A stretch of 64,000 nucleotides of DNA. Source: Aphrocallistes beatrix (taxonomy: Eukaryota > Porifera > Hexactinellida > Sceptrulophora > Aphrocallistidae). Below, piece after piece: positions 33,087-45,417 of the stretch. The notes under the pieces are model-generated. The model had not been told where the DNA came from, made no database searches, and saw only the letters and a list, made by a program, of their open reading frames with translations. The translations under genes were made by a program, and so were the position numbers. Location: assembly GCA_963281255.1 (NCBI GenBank), contig OY725488.1, forward strand, positions 2,517,986-2,581,985. The letters are read 5' to 3'. Positions within the stretch are counted from its first letter, which is position 1, and each line of letters begins with the position of its first letter.

Positions 33087-35015
33087 GGATACCGCCCTCG
33101 AAAAACATCGCAAAACATTAAAAAAAATTGTGGAATTTTTTATTGTCAATTCCATCGGATTATTGAGTAGTCTACCATCTAATCGTACTTGTTGGACGGT
33201 ATTTATTTTGATATTCTAGAACTGGGCACCTAAAGCTCAGGCGTACTAAAAATCGGAAAGTTATTCGTGATTTTGCGGGGCATTCATCAATTATTTTCTA
33301 ACTTATCTGATATTTTTTCAATTATACGAACCTCAAAATGGTTTTGGCCCCTTTAAATATTATAAAACAGATGAATTTAGAAAAAGAGGCACCTGAAATC
33401 CAATCAAAAATATCTTTATGAGGGACTTCATTTCTAAAATGCTCGGGAAATGGCCGTTGTGATATTAGCTATTGTGTATAGAAAAAAATTCTGAACATTT
33501 TAAAAAAAAGTTTGTTCAGATCGGACCATTAGTTCGTAAGTTATAGTATATTGTAGGTAAAGTTCGGACATCAAACCACTCTATGGCCCCCAAAGTGCTC
33601 GATGTCAATGCTTAAAAACTATTGAAGATATATAATCTATAATAATCTTAAATGAAAGGATATATATGATAATATATAGGTTCCTCAAACATCTCTTTGT
33701 CAAAAAGTAAATATTTCTAGACTAATCATCGTTTTTGTTGTAATACAAATTCTATGGAGAACTTTGAATATATTAGAAAATGGTGAATCTTGTCATGAAA
33801 TAAGTTCCCAAAAGTAGCTATTATACTCAAAAAACAATGCAATAGTCACTAGCAATGTATACAGAAACTTTGAAGCACCCAACATGATTATTTTGGAAGT
33901 TCAAATCATTGATCTCCAAATTTTAGTCAAAGCCCCCCCATTTATGGTCCAAAAACAGATTCCTCCATATCTCGGGAAATATATAAGAAAAATTCTTAGC
34001 TCTCAATTCCTAATATACTTTTCAAGACGGTATATATCTGATTCTTAAATAATAAATGTACTACATGGAATGGAATGCTAAGTTTCAAATTTTTATCACG
34101 TGATGACGTAGCATTTTTCGAAAATCCTACTTGAAAACTAAAAGTCGTAGACTCTCGCTCTAACTTCCTAATATACTTTTTGGTAGCTCTTTATTCATTC
34201 TAAACCGATGAATTATACATTGTACTGCTAGGAATATGATTTACATTCCCTAATTGGTTCAAAATATTCGGGGTTAGGGGCCTCAAGGTAATTTGTGAAT
34301 TTTCAGTATAATTTTGCTATTTTCACCAAAATCTGTTGGAATACATCTAATTAATTAGTATACACGCGATTAAATGTCCATGGATGCTTTTATTTTTCGT
34401 TAATAGCTCATTTTACATCGTTCTTACAATCAAAACTTCAAATCCCTATATCTCGGGACTTTAAAATTCCAAAATTGACCGTCTTTCAAAAATTTTAACT
34501 CAAAATTGCTTTGAGATAGAGGTTTGAAAATTTCAGGAGTTGTTCCATATCATTAGGCGATGAGCGTAGGACCACTCAATTTTTGATATTTTATAAATTT
34601 GTGATTTTATTGCTGATTTGCAAAGAAAATCGGACTTTTTTCGCCGTTTTTTGGCCCTTTTTATTCGGACACCGATAAAATTTACAATTTTTAAAATTTT
34701 TACTTTCTTTTGGTCCTATGAAGTGGCAAATATGATAGACTATCTATGAATAAATTTTCGAAGCATTTGATCCAAACATGTGCTTTAAAAAAATCACAGA
34801 GTGCAGGAGGGCTTTCCATTAAGATGTGCTAGGGAAAAACGGAAAAACCGACTTTGAGACGCTGTAATTCAAAAACTAGAAATGTGAACTAAAAACTGTT
34901 TGGCATGTCTCAATATTTTTTAATTGCACTACCTGCCCACGCTTAACATCTTATATATCTCTATTCTTGATATATGCTGTAAGCCAAACCTATGGATTTT
35001 TTACGGGCGGTATCC
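33087..35015. mobile_element. TTAA-flanked element, longest copy (1,929 bp)
   Basis: Ends GGATACCGCCCTCGAAAAA and ACGGGCGGTATCC, TTAA on both sides (33,083-33,086 and 35,016-35,019). No gene. It shares most of its length with the 6,996, 23,781 and 53,975 copies. Confidence 0.78.
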
Positions 35016-35208
35016 TTAATATCTCATGAAATATTCATGGTGCAAACTTTTCCTGTAAACTACGTTTATTTCAGCCTTGGTGTATTTTGTGTTTCAAATT
35101 TCAAATTAAAATATAAATCCCTGAACGAATTATGTATTTATATTTGAATTTTACATTATAATAATGTGATATGACCGGGATAAATCTATCAATATCTTCT
35201 TTTAATCA

Positions 35209-35758
35209 CACCAAATCATATTTTAATTGTTGAATTCGTGTCCAGTGCGAAATTTCCAGCAATTTGATATATATATTGACCATATTTGGAGATTCTTTTT
35301 GGTTGCTCGTTCCTAGCAATGGCCAGGAATGTTGAAAAATTCCGATACCCAAATTTTGGAGGAACTATATCGAGTGACCCCTTGTTCTTCTCGGCTAGGT
35401 TCAGCGAGTACGAATATGCTAATTAGAACGTTCTGATATATCATATGTGGAATATATGAAAGTTTTGTGGTAAGCCATAGTGGCAGGTATAGTTGAATGT
35501 GGTAAAACCTTCATATATTCCACATATGATATATTAGAGCGCTCTAATTGGTATATTCGTACTCGCTGAACCTAGCCGAGAAGAACAAGGGGTCACTCGA
35601 TATGGTTACTCCGAAATTTGGAGATCGTACTTTTTCAACATTCCTGGCCGTTGCTAGGAACGGCCAACCTAAAAATTCTCCAAATATGGTCAATATATAT
35701 CAAATTGCTGGAAATTTCGTGCTGGACACGAATTTAACAATCAAAATATGATTTGGTG
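35209..35758. repeat. 550-bp inverted repeat
   Basis: CACCAAATCATATTTTAATT at the left and its complement at the right; arms of roughly 230-260 bp meet near 35,485 (ATATTCCACATATGATATAT in both arms). The outer part equals the ATTTCCAGCAATTTGATA block of the fold-back elements at 27,000. Confidence 0.75.
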
Positions 35759-36508
35759 TTTCCCATGCGAAACTTTTTTATTAAAAATGCGCCCAAATTG
35801 CTTTTTTATCATTTTTAGATCCTTATAGTGGTTCTAAACAATAATCCCGATTTTTATAACTCCAGCCCCAATATTTCGCCACTTGTATCACCTGGTGTCG
35901 CTCTAAAAACGACACATTTTAAATGCGAAATGTCTCACAGCTCTAACTTCTTTAAACAGTGCCAGATCATCATTTTTTGCTGAATTCATGCTCAGCACTA
36001 GATTTCCAGCAATTTGATATATATATTGACAAAAAAAATCAATTTTACAAAGGAGGAATCTCTAGTTACAAAGGTCGTGGAGTTAAAAACTCGACGGTTT
36101 TAGAAAGATCTCGTCACGTAGAACAAAATGATAGAGACAGATTTTTGATATTCTACTTTAGAACAAAGTTAAAATATTTATCCTTACGAAAATCTGCCTC
36201 TAAATTTTGTATAAACGAAATTTGAAATAAAAAATTATTTGGGTTAAAATTGAAAATTCTATTCCTATTATTTTTTTATTCAACCATTTTGTGTAAGAAT
36301 AATTGAGTAAAAGAGGCATAAGGTATTGAAGTTTCCTTGAATGTCCTCTATAAATTAGGTCATTTGGGAAAAAAAAAATTTTCTCTTACTTCTTGGGCTC
36401 CCGAAAAGTGTATTTTTGCAGATAACTTATCGAGAATAGTTTCCACAAAAAATTTCAGGAGAAAATAATGAAAACTTTTAAAGTTAGTTCTGGAAGGAAA
36501 CACCAACC
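35750..36508. mobile_element. Fold-back TTAA element copy
   Basis: Right tip GGAAACACCAACC followed by TTAA at 36,509; left text TTGGTGTTTCCC is its inverted partner. Body words GCCACTTGTATCACCTGGTG match the 27,100 copy. Confidence 0.5.
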
Positions 36509-36862
36509 TTAAGTGGGACTTCGAATCCGCTGCTAAGATTTGCTGATATAAACTACACCCAAATATCTCAATACAAATTTGCTAGACCTTCACTTATATC
36601 AGAAGTACCCTTTTTGCAATTTTATCCCTAAACCGGAAACATTCCATTATAAATTTTTTGAAACACTCTATTATACATGTCTGTTTTTGTCTAAAATTTC
36701 TTTTACATACTGATCCATGGTCCAATTATAACCTGAAAAAAGTAAAAACTACCTTCCAATGCGAATATTAGTATCCATGGTTTTCCTTTGAGTGTTCTCA
36801 CCCCTTAGACAAAAAAGTTAACTCATCACAGAATGGTGACGTCATTTTGTCACCATTTATAT

Positions 36863-37400
36863 CAGTGGTTTTCAACCAGTGGGCCATGGCCCACTGGTGG
36901 GCCACGGACTTTTTTTCAGTGGGCCACGGCCTGGTGATCTAATAAACAGTATAATCTCCAAAAGTGAATCTCCAAAAGTGACCCCTAAAAGATGAACAAC
37001 TCCAAAACATGAACTTTTTCTCGGGCCCAAATTTTTTCATTCTGTTACATATTATTTAACCTCCAACTTGTGAACACCTCTGAAAAGTTAAACGTGAACA
37101 CCTAATCTTGTCCCAAATGTCCTAATTACAGTGGATATGGCCTCTTAAAAGTGAACATAGCATGCGGCTTCATTAGATAATAGGCTAGAGTTTATATTTG
37201 ATGTAGAATCAGGATACGAATTCATCATAAATTGGAAGACCCTCTCTCTGTTTAGGATATAATTATCCTCACCCATTCTTAATGATTGCTAGTAAAAAAG
37301 TATTAATAGTAAAATAGAAATGTCACAGTAATGTAGTGGGCCACGGTTTTTTCTGTAGTACGCTAGGTGGGCCACAGCAGTAAAAGGTTGAAAACCCCTG
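36863..37400. mobile_element. hAT MITE with perfect 8-bp duplication
   Basis: CAGTGGTTTTCAACCAGTGG at left and GGTTGAAAACCCCTG at right; ATTTATAT duplicated exactly at 36,855-36,862 and 37,401-37,408. 538 bp, non-coding. Several GTGGGCCAC words occur near each end. Confidence 0.92.
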
Positions 37401-37408
37401 ATTTATAT

Positions 37409-38453
37409 AATTCGAAAGTTCAGTTTTCGCACATAACCATTTTGGATGATAGATTGCTGAGCATTTCATTGCAGGTGTATATTAATCTGCCCTACCAGCT
37501 GATTCCACCATCCATCAAATATGATGAGTCATTACTCCGCTATCACGTCATCGTTTCCCATCCTGAATAGAAAATGTGAACATTTAAAACTTTTTCAATA
37601 AAATAAGTGATCGTCCCGTTTTTGGCGGGATGTTGTGCAAAGTAACTTGTCTCCCGTACTAAAGTATCCGGGAGACAACTTACTTCAAGTAAGTTACTCA
37701 CGGGGACACTTTACTTCGGGATGAACTTACTTCGTGGCATTTCTCGATTTTTCGGACATATGTACATATGTTGAGGATAAGCTTGTCATACATCCCAAAT
37801 GACCAGCCAAATGCTTGTTTGACCAGCAATTCCAATCAATACCACCATGATGGTAGTAACCAAAAAATAATTTTATTCAATTATAGCTTAATTATACAAT
37901 TTTGAACTTGTGACTATGTCAGGAACAGCATTTAAATCCTGTCAAGTCCCGGGCTCTCAAGGCTCGAAATTGTGAGATATCATAAACAGTAAACTAATCT
38001 CACAATCCTATCGTGAGGCAATAATAAACCTCACGATTCTGTCATGAGACAATAATAAACCTCACGATTCTAAAAGCACGGCACCAGGGAAAGTACCTCT
38101 GATAATATTTTGCATCTGGAATACGATAATTGCCCTGGCCTTATAATAAAAGTACTGAGAGCATGCTCATTGACTAATACTTTAAAGACTAATTTTTTAA
38201 AGGATCGATATATATATATATCGTCCTAAATTTTTAAATAATATTCAAATCTATGTGTGTGAATGATAATAAAACAAAACATGCATATATTCCATCTTGT
38301 TTGGATGGGTACTAGCATATAAGCACCCAGTTATTTTTATAAATTGCATGTACTTCAATTGTAACTTTGGTATATATGTAGGATGGGACATAACTCGTGC
38401 ACCCAGCATAATTAGGTATATTTTATCCTCAGCTCCCATTATCTTGGTTATTA
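37409..38453. other. Divergent Helitron-like sequence and short repeats
   Basis: 37,520-37,560 resembles the ATGAGTCATTACTC and GTCATCG parts of N1. 37,600-37,740 contains a different hairpin set, with TTGTCTCCCG and CGGGAGACAA facing each other around 37,665. 38,020-38,085 has two copies of a 33-bp unit (AATAATAAACCTCACGATTC). The rest is unassigned. Confidence 0.4.
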
Positions 38454-39479
38454 TCCTGACTATTAAAACTCAATTAATGTGTATATATATATATGTGTGT
38501 GTATATACACTAAGTAGACAAAAGTATTTGTACATTATGTTATTCCCCATACAAATAGTACTAAATTGGATTTTTCATGAAGGGAAAAGTATTCAAACTC
38601 TAAGAGCTATTAAGAGTCTGATTTAAGATTCGAAATCTTCACATTCGAATTTGTAATAGTTGAAGATTTCTAATGAATTGCTCAACCCAATGGGTAAAAT
38701 TATCAACCTGTGGCACAAGGGGTAGTACATCACCATCATGTCTAGTGATAAAATGGACATATGTGGCACAAGGTGGCAGTGATTGATAATTTGAAAACTT
38801 TGGGAATCAATAATTGATTAGAAATATCCTACAATAACTAATTCGAATGCGAAGATTTCGAATCTGAAACCCGATTAGTTGTATCACTTACTGTTTCAGA
38901 GTTTTAATCTTCATAAATTGACCCATTTAGTATTAAATCAACGTGAGATAATGAAGTGTGCAAATACTTTTGTCCAGGCAGTGTATATATATATATAAAT
39001 ATATATATATATGTAACGAATTGATTGAAGAAACTGGCAGGCATGGAAAGCTGATTTTTTGCATGTGGGAGTCTTTTGGCTATGGCTCCACTAAGTTCTG
39101 CGCTCAGACCAAAATGTCGACTCATCATGAAATTATGACGTCATTGTCACCTTTTTTATAATTAGAAATTTCAGTTTTTCGAACATAACTAAGCCATTTT
39201 AAGTGATAGAAGGCTGAAATTTGAATAGAATATGTATATTAATATATCTCATATGATACAAATATCATCAAAAAAATGACTCATCACTCTGTTTTGACGT
39301 CATCAATACGCATCAAAGTTTTGATGGTTTTTCGTGCGATATCGATTATAGCAGTAGGACAGACGTATTTAGATTTATCTCCTTTTTAATTAATTAATGT
39401 GGCACCAGGCACCCACAGGGTGCCTCCGGCGGACATTGTGTCCGCCAGCCTAGCGGCGCAAGCAAGCGAAGCGCGCTTG
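38454..39479 (+). mobile_element. Helitron N1 copy with MITE in its microsatellite
   Basis: 5' TCCTGACTATTAAAACTC after A, 3' GAAGCGCGCTTG followed by T. The TA/TG microsatellite is split by the Tc1-like MITE at 38,508-38,983. Both CRE palindromes are present at 39,136 and 39,295. Confidence 0.68.
38508..38983. mobile_element. Tc1-like MITE, full length 476 bp
   Basis: CACTAAGTAGACAAAAGTAT at left and TACTTTTGTCCAGGCAGTG at right, TA on both sides. Confidence 0.86.
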
Positions 39480-39689
39480 TATATAGTAAAGTTTGCAGAT
39501 AGAATATTCTGAACGATTTGTGAGAGTTTTTCCAATCTGGAACCTTGTATTACAATTTGCAGGAGAAAGTTTGTGAGGAAAAATCTGTCGCGGCACGCAG
39601 CTAGAATCGAGAATATGGGGTCACACTTGGAAAATCAACCTCCACTGTAATCAGTGGCATAATATCCCCTTGCACTCAGGAAAAGCTGA

Positions 39690-39990
39690 CACCATACTAC
39701 TTCTGCATGCATCAGATTGTGCAAGTAATGGGAATGGCAAACTGATGCTCCGAACTGTAGACACAGATGTTGATCTTCAGTGTTTGTAATTTCAGTTCAT
39801 TAAATATCGTCGAGATGTCGATTGCTTTTGGAGTGGGTTGCAGTTTAGATATATTGCAATACACGAGATAGTTAATGCTCTAGGAGAAGAGGAGTCTCAG
39901 GTCCTGTCAGTCTTTCATGCTTTCACAGGTTGTGGTCAGACATCCGCATTCGATGGGCGAGGCGATTCTGAGATGCGGGCGCAACCCTGA
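39690..39990 (+). pseudogene. Relic of an uncharacterised repetitive gene family
   Basis: Two open pieces read ADTILLLHASDCASNGNGK followed by LMLRTVDTDVD, then GLQFRYIAIHEIVNALGEEE followed by VLSVFHAFTGC. This pattern (ADT..LLHA, VDTDV, FRYI..HEI, FHAFTGC) belongs to an uncharacterised protein family that I associate with repeats in cnidarians and other invertebrates. Stops separate the pieces (TAA after DLQCL, TGA after RAQP). Function unknown. The downstream text to 40,080 gives no further match. Confidence 0.5.
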
Positions 39991-41239
39991 AAAGGGTTGT
40001 GAAGGACGTTTCAAGTGCATTAAGGCAGAAATGCCCTGTATGCTTTGTAAATGCTCTGGAGATTGTGAGCGTGATTAAAATATATTTTGTTTATTTATAA
40101 ATGCAACATATAATTCCTCATCGGATAAGAACTAATCTGCAAGTGTATATCTCTTTTAATTATGTAATATCCTATTTTTATGCAAATATTTGCTTTCGAA
40201 ATGAAATTTCCCAAAATTTGAGTGGTATATTGGCAATATTTTTTTAGAAAACTCCTTAACAACGCAAGAATGTAGCAACATTCCAATCTCAAAATTTTGG
40301 CGAGATTGTGACATGTACCATCGCTGAAATTGATCAGTTCCTGAAATATTACTTCTGTACCAAATTTGGTGCTTTAATCTCGAAAATGCATAATATTGCA
40401 CCATATTGCTGGACAATAGATCTTGTGCAATCCTGAAACCAAAAATGAAGCAAACATTATTGAAAAAGGTAGATGATATTCTAAAGTCTAAACTCTTAGA
40501 TCCATGTAGGAAACCTTTAGGAAATTGTAGAAAATGGTTGCTAAAAAAGAACGAACCCCACTTGAAAACAGCTTTAGGTGCTTACAGAGACTCTCATCCC
40601 CATTTCTTCTAACTCAATTAAAGGTTCGTATCCATAAATTGTCAGCATTCTTGAATGAGCTGAGCAGCTAAAAGTCAGATAACATTGAAATGTTGGTTAC
40701 TAGAAATTTTAACAGGACTTCTTTCTGCTATTGAACGATTGGAGGAAGCTACGGATATTAGGATTTCAGTTTTAAATGAGCGATTGGTTTATTTGTGAAC
40801 TCCTGGAAATTTCATTACAACCAAAGAATAGAATATATAGCTTAATTAATTTTGGCTTTCTATAAAAGCTCAGGCAATATCGCTTACCTGTTACAAATAC
40901 TTACAGTCTTTTGACGGTTGGTATTTACGTACGACTATTACATTGCAGTGCATTGTTTAGAATTTGTTCATTTTTAGGTCTCGAGACAGAATTTGCCTCT
41001 TTTTTAAGGATCTCAATAGTTAATATCGAATGTTTTCAAAGGAATGAAGCACTTTACACAGTATAAAATTCACATCAAATACTTTACCTACATAGGGGGG
41101 TAAAATACTATGTGTCTACCTAATGATGTGTGGCCTAATGATACAACTCACTGATCGCGGTTCACAAAAGTAGATTTCTCCACATGTAATACAAGCTATT
41201 ATTTCTGTGTGGAGCCTTTATTTGATAATGTTAGTCAAA
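39991..41239. other. Unassigned, small open frames only
   Basis: The longest frame (40,406-40,612, Lys-rich, 68 codons) is not recognised. No inverted ends were found. This may be the decayed remainder of the repetitive gene relic before it. Confidence 0.3.
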
Positions 41240-41515
41240 AACATCAAGTTAGTCAAAAACATCCTTGAAAACATATCAAAAGTCCCAGTTCCGGAAGACA
41301 AATTTTTGACCTCCGATGTCCGAAAATCCGATTCTTGATACAATTCTCTTTGGAATTGTTTAGAATTAGTGATATTATCTAATTAGAGATATTATATGCT
41401 AATAAAATGTCAAGTAGGATCCGATATATACATAGAAGAAAATATTTTCCAAATCGGACAATCCGTTCAAAAGTTTTAACCAAATGAATACGCTTCACGG
41501 ACAAAATATCTGATT
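41240..41515. repeat. Dispersed repeat, partner at 45,775-46,030
   Basis: Inverted relative to 45,775-46,030: shared words include CATCCTTGAAAACATATCAA and CCGAAAATCCGATTCTTGAT. Type unknown; no terminal repeats were seen. Confidence 0.6.
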
Positions 41516-41880
41516 GAGTGGTGTAGTGGTCAGGGCGTTTGAATACGAAGACTTAGGTCGCGGGTTCTAACCTCACTCTAGTCATTTGCATTTTACTCTC
41601 AATTACATTGCTTCGGTAATGTAATCTGAGCCTACACTCTTGCAGAACCTTAGTGAGCTGAAAGCACTAAGGATGTCATCTCGTTTAAAGGTAAAGTTAG
41701 GTCAGGTGCTATCTTTCTTGCCTACTGTTAGCCGAGTTTTTCTCTGTAACACGCTATCATATGCACACAGACATGCCAGCATATGCATACAGACACGACG
41801 CATGCACACATTCAGCAACTAACAGTAGGTTTAGCACCTCACCCAGATTGTAAACCCCCTGAGAACATATTAGCATGGAT
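41510..41880 (+). repeat. tRNA-derived SINE-like element
   Basis: An A box matching TRGYNNANNGG (TGGTGTAGTGG, 41,519-41,529) and a near B box (GGTTCTAACCT, 41,563-41,573) stand 33 bp apart, as in a tRNA promoter for RNA polymerase III. The arms do not pair as a cloverleaf, so it is not a working tRNA gene. After it come a CCTTAGTG/CACTAAGG hairpin and a unique tail. The 3' limit is uncertain. Confidence 0.55.
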
Positions 41881-41929
41881 TCGGGGGGTATATAAATCTA
41901 TAAACTTTAACTTCTGCCATCATGCTGCT

Positions 41930-42354
41930 AAACGCGAAAAAAAATCCAAATTCAACAGTTCAACTAAAGTCTTTTGAAAGACTTCGCAACTTTTACCGAG
42001 ACAGAGTCGTGCAACACCGAGGAGCATGCTAACATTGACAGTGGGAACCAGGCTCTTACTTTGGTATCAACTGACTGGGAAGCTGAAGTTCACTGATGTA
42101 TCAATGATCAAGACATCACACTAGATGAGACTTCTCAGGACATACCGGAACCTTCAATGCTTTCTGACAAGGATGTTATCAATGCTATAGAGATGCTCAA
42201 GTTATATGCGATTCACAATCCTAGTGTCCTAGGGTCAATCATCAGTACAGAGAGTGATTTTTATGGACATATTGTAGAAGCGTTGCCACATGTCTCAGAA
42301 ATGTCTCACAGACTTTTTCAAAGTTTAATCAATTGGACTACTTATTACATTTAA
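41930..42354 (+). pseudogene. Possible CENP-B/Tigger transposase C-terminal relic
   Basis: The open piece MLSDKDVINAIEMLKLYAIH (42,157) follows an acidic, Thr/Ser-rich stretch with a stop in it. This resembles the end of Tigger/jerky-type transposases, where an acidic linker precedes a helical EAL..L..Y segment. The match is weak and there is no catalytic domain, so treat it as a guess. Confidence 0.25.
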
Positions 42355-42768
42355 TAATACAGATTCATTAAACGTGTACAAACAAACATTCATACACCGC
42401 ATAAAGTTTATTACAGGCCCCTAAAAGTCAGACCTGTTATCAAGGAACACATACATATTAAGAACACTTTTGAACAGTCTCAAAAGTATCCACTAATTGG
42501 AGGGTTACTGTACACTATAATCAAATTAAGATATCAAACATAAGTTGTGGCTCTAAAGGTATTAATAAAAATGACAATCCATTGTAGTGTCGTACAATGA
42601 TTTCTATTGTGAGAGTGCAGTCATTTATTTCGTATTGCAAGGGTGTGAAAATTTCGCTTAGATCTTAGAAATTAATCGCAGTTATAACATTTGACAAGTA
42701 CAAGCCAATTTTCAGATCTCTAAGACTTGCCAATTCTTCCATCAATTGGGACAAACAAACAAAAAAAC

Positions 42769-44045
42769 GAGGTGTACCGGATTAGAGATTTTCTACTCCG
42801 GCCGGATCGGATATCCGGTACTCAATTATCCGGTTATCCGGCCGGATATCCGGCTAAATATTTATTTGATAAATGATACCATAATATCACATCAAGACCG
42901 AGTACCGAGTAGAAAAATGAAGTAGGCTACTGCCAGAAAATGGTGAGATATTAATATTCATACAAAAGAATCTTTCCTTATTGTATTACAACTATTAGCT
43001 AGCATTTAGAGTTTTAATATACAGGGTGGCTTTTAAGTTCTTTCCCAAGCTTGATTAGGTATAAAATTTCTTATACTCAAACAATCTTAGTTATTATGGT
43101 CTTTAGAGATTGTAATTCAAATATTCTCAATGATTTTAAAAGATTTTTCGAGTCTAAGACCTAGAACTGTGTTTTGTATGGTGAGTTTTGCGGAGAAAAT
43201 ATGTGTCCTGGCGCGCAGCGAAATTCGAGAATTAGGGCCACTGCTTCTGTAAAAAATGTCTCTATAATCAATGTTCCATGACGATTTAGCACCAGATACC
43301 TTTCATTCTCCATGGAAATATTTCACAAATCCATTGAATTCATTACCAGAAACGAGATAAAGTTATTATTTCACGAGTTCAAATTAGGTATATTTTGCAA
43401 AATCACCCAAAATGGCACTTTTTTTCACATCACCAAAAATCTGATCCAAATGTTTCTCAATATATACTGATCTAAACATCCTATATTTCTACAAATTTAG
43501 AATGTTCGAGGAAAATGTGAGAGCTAATTTGTCCTAGAATTTGAAGACTCTATAATGATAATTTGAAAAGCAGTGGGCCCTGATTCTCGAATTTCTCTGC
43601 GCGCCAGGACACATATTTTCTCCACAAAACTCACCATACAAAACACAGTTCTAGGTCTGAGACTCGAAAAATCTTTTAAAATCATTGAGAATATTTGAAT
43701 TACAATCTCTAAAGACCATAATAACTAAGATTGTTTGAGCATAAGAAATTTTATACCTAATCAAGCTTGGGAAAAAACTTAAAAGCTACCCTGTAGTAGA
43801 TTGGAATGGGTTATAGATTAGATTAGATTTATGGATTGATAATAGCTTTAGAATTAAATTGTAGTTAATTGAATAAATTGCTTCTGTTTCTATCCTTTTT
43901 GTAGTTAATGTTTAATTCATACACAATCACAATTGGAACCACTATCCGGCCGGATAGTGGTTCATATCCGGTTCCGGTCGGATATCCGGTAAATGGCCGG
44001 ATATAGCCGGATACCGGATTAGAACCGGATATCCGGTACACCCCT
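42769..44045. mobile_element. hAT-like MITE with CCGGATATCCGG repeats
   Basis: Inverted tips GAGGTGTACCGG and CCGGTACACCCCT; both arms are dense in CCGGATATCCGG palindromes. Flanks are poly-A on both sides, so the duplication is not resolvable. It is split by the mariner-type MITE at 43,022-43,793. Confidence 0.65.
43022..43793. mobile_element. mariner-type MITE with long arms, 772 bp
   Basis: CAGGGTGGCTTTTAAGTT at left and AACTTAAAAGCTACCCTG at right, TA on both sides. Inverted arms of about 230 bp include AGGACACATATTTTCTCC and its complement. Non-coding. Confidence 0.85.
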
Positions 44046-44084
44046 AAAAACCCCCAGCGTTTTGATATATACATACAAGTAAGA

Positions 44085-45417
44085 TATAACAACCAGAGAT
44101 ATAGTGCGTTCGCATTCAGTTTATGGTTTATTTTTGTTATATAGGCAGCCCTCGATTTTATGTATTTGCCGTTTCCTCGATTATTTTCGGTTTTATTTGG
44201 CGTTATATTGCAATAACATTACAGCTATTTCCAATATTTTAAATTATGATCATTCATGCACTAAAAATCACATAATGTAGGTAGGTATTAAACCTAGGAA
44301 ATTAATCTCTCTGGTTTCCATTAACTATTGGTTTCGCCGCTCATGTTAATTCTTGTAATGGAAAACACCGACAGTAGGCATGATTATAAACGAAAGCTTA
44401 TTTATGAATTTTCTTCCGAACTTTTATTAAGATTCGTAAATTGACTTTGTTGGTTTAAACTTTCAAAGTCAAATTATGAATGTAAATAGCGGGGGTTCGT
44501 TTATTCGGACTCCTAGAGTGATGTTACAAACTTTTGATATGATAATTTGATTGAAGATATGCATTTATGGCTGAGAAATGTTGGGTGGGATTTCCCCCTG
44601 TTTCCATTAGATTTATCCATTACCCACATCTTTCCTTGATATTCCGATATGATGGACTACAGCTTATTCATTAAGATGTATGAACAAATTAAAATCATCA
44701 ACAGATAACTTTACTCTGAATGTATAGTCGTCATACACGTTGCAAACAAAGCCTCATGGAATAATTCAACACACAAAGATGTAAAAAAGTTGCTTGCAAC
44801 ATTTCGACATACATACCGGTACAACTTTGTTGCATTAAAAAAGATTGCTTTGCGCATGATGACATCTAAGGAGAGGGACGATGTCAAATATACTCAGTGT
44901 AAAACTTTGTAAATTCTACGGTCCAGATTCGTGCCGCTGAGTGGAGGAAGCTGTCGTTTACAATCATGCCTACTGTCGGTGTTATCGATTACGAGAATTA
45001 ACATGAGCGGCGAAACTAATAGTAAATGGAACCAGAGGGATTATTTTCCTAGGCTAAAGGCCCACTTACATGATGCAATTTTTAGCGAATGATTGATCAT
45101 AATTTAAAGCAGTGATTCCCATCCTTTCTCTTTGTAACGCCCCCCTAAAGTGCTTGAAACTTTCAGAACGCCCCCCATCCTTCATTGTTTATTAAGTCAG
45201 AGTATAATCCCTTGGTAAGAAGCCATCTGTAACTGTTGGTCCAAAACTGAGACATAATACATTTAAAGCATTGGAAATAGCTATAATGTTATTGCTATAA
45301 AACGCCAATTAAAAACGAAAATAATCGAGGAAACGGTTACGTGAACAGCGAGGGCTGCCTATATAACAAAAATATACAATAAACTGAAAGCACTATCTCT
45401 ATGGTTGTTATATAGCG
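44085..45417. mobile_element. Nested fold-back MITEs (AGGCAGCCCTCG and outer ATAACAACC)
   Basis: Outer inverted words TATAACAACCAGAGATATAG / CTATCTCTATGGTTGTTATA. Inside these a Tigger-like pair of tips AGGCAGCCCTCGATT and GCGAGGGCTGCCT at 44,152 and 45,361 with TA. Inside those, inverted blocks at 44,290-44,390 and 44,965-45,055 (GCCGCTCATGTTAATTC; CATGCCTACTGTCGG). A CAGTGATTCCCATCC hAT-like tip is seen at 45,114. No gene. Confidence 0.65.

Larger units (their letters stand above)
42583..44070 (-). mobile_element. Helitron-like N2, 5' part, hosting nested elements
   Basis: TGTAGTGTCGTACAATGATT to TCAATTGGGACAAACAAAC matches 24,843-25,055. The 5' terminal words (AGCGTTTTGATATATA) resume at about 44,055 after the hAT-like insertion. 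The 3' hairpin part is absent. Confidence 0.5.

Noticed and set aside
40406-40612. 68-codon Lys-rich frame
   Set aside because: Not recognised, and no flanking evidence of a gene.
41510-41590. Functional tRNA gene
   Set aside because: A and B boxes are present but acceptor and anticodon arms do not pair.
45114-45200. Separate hAT element starting CAGTGATTCCCATCC
   Set aside because: Only one tip is visible and no opposite end or duplication was found, so it was kept as a note within the fold-back feature.
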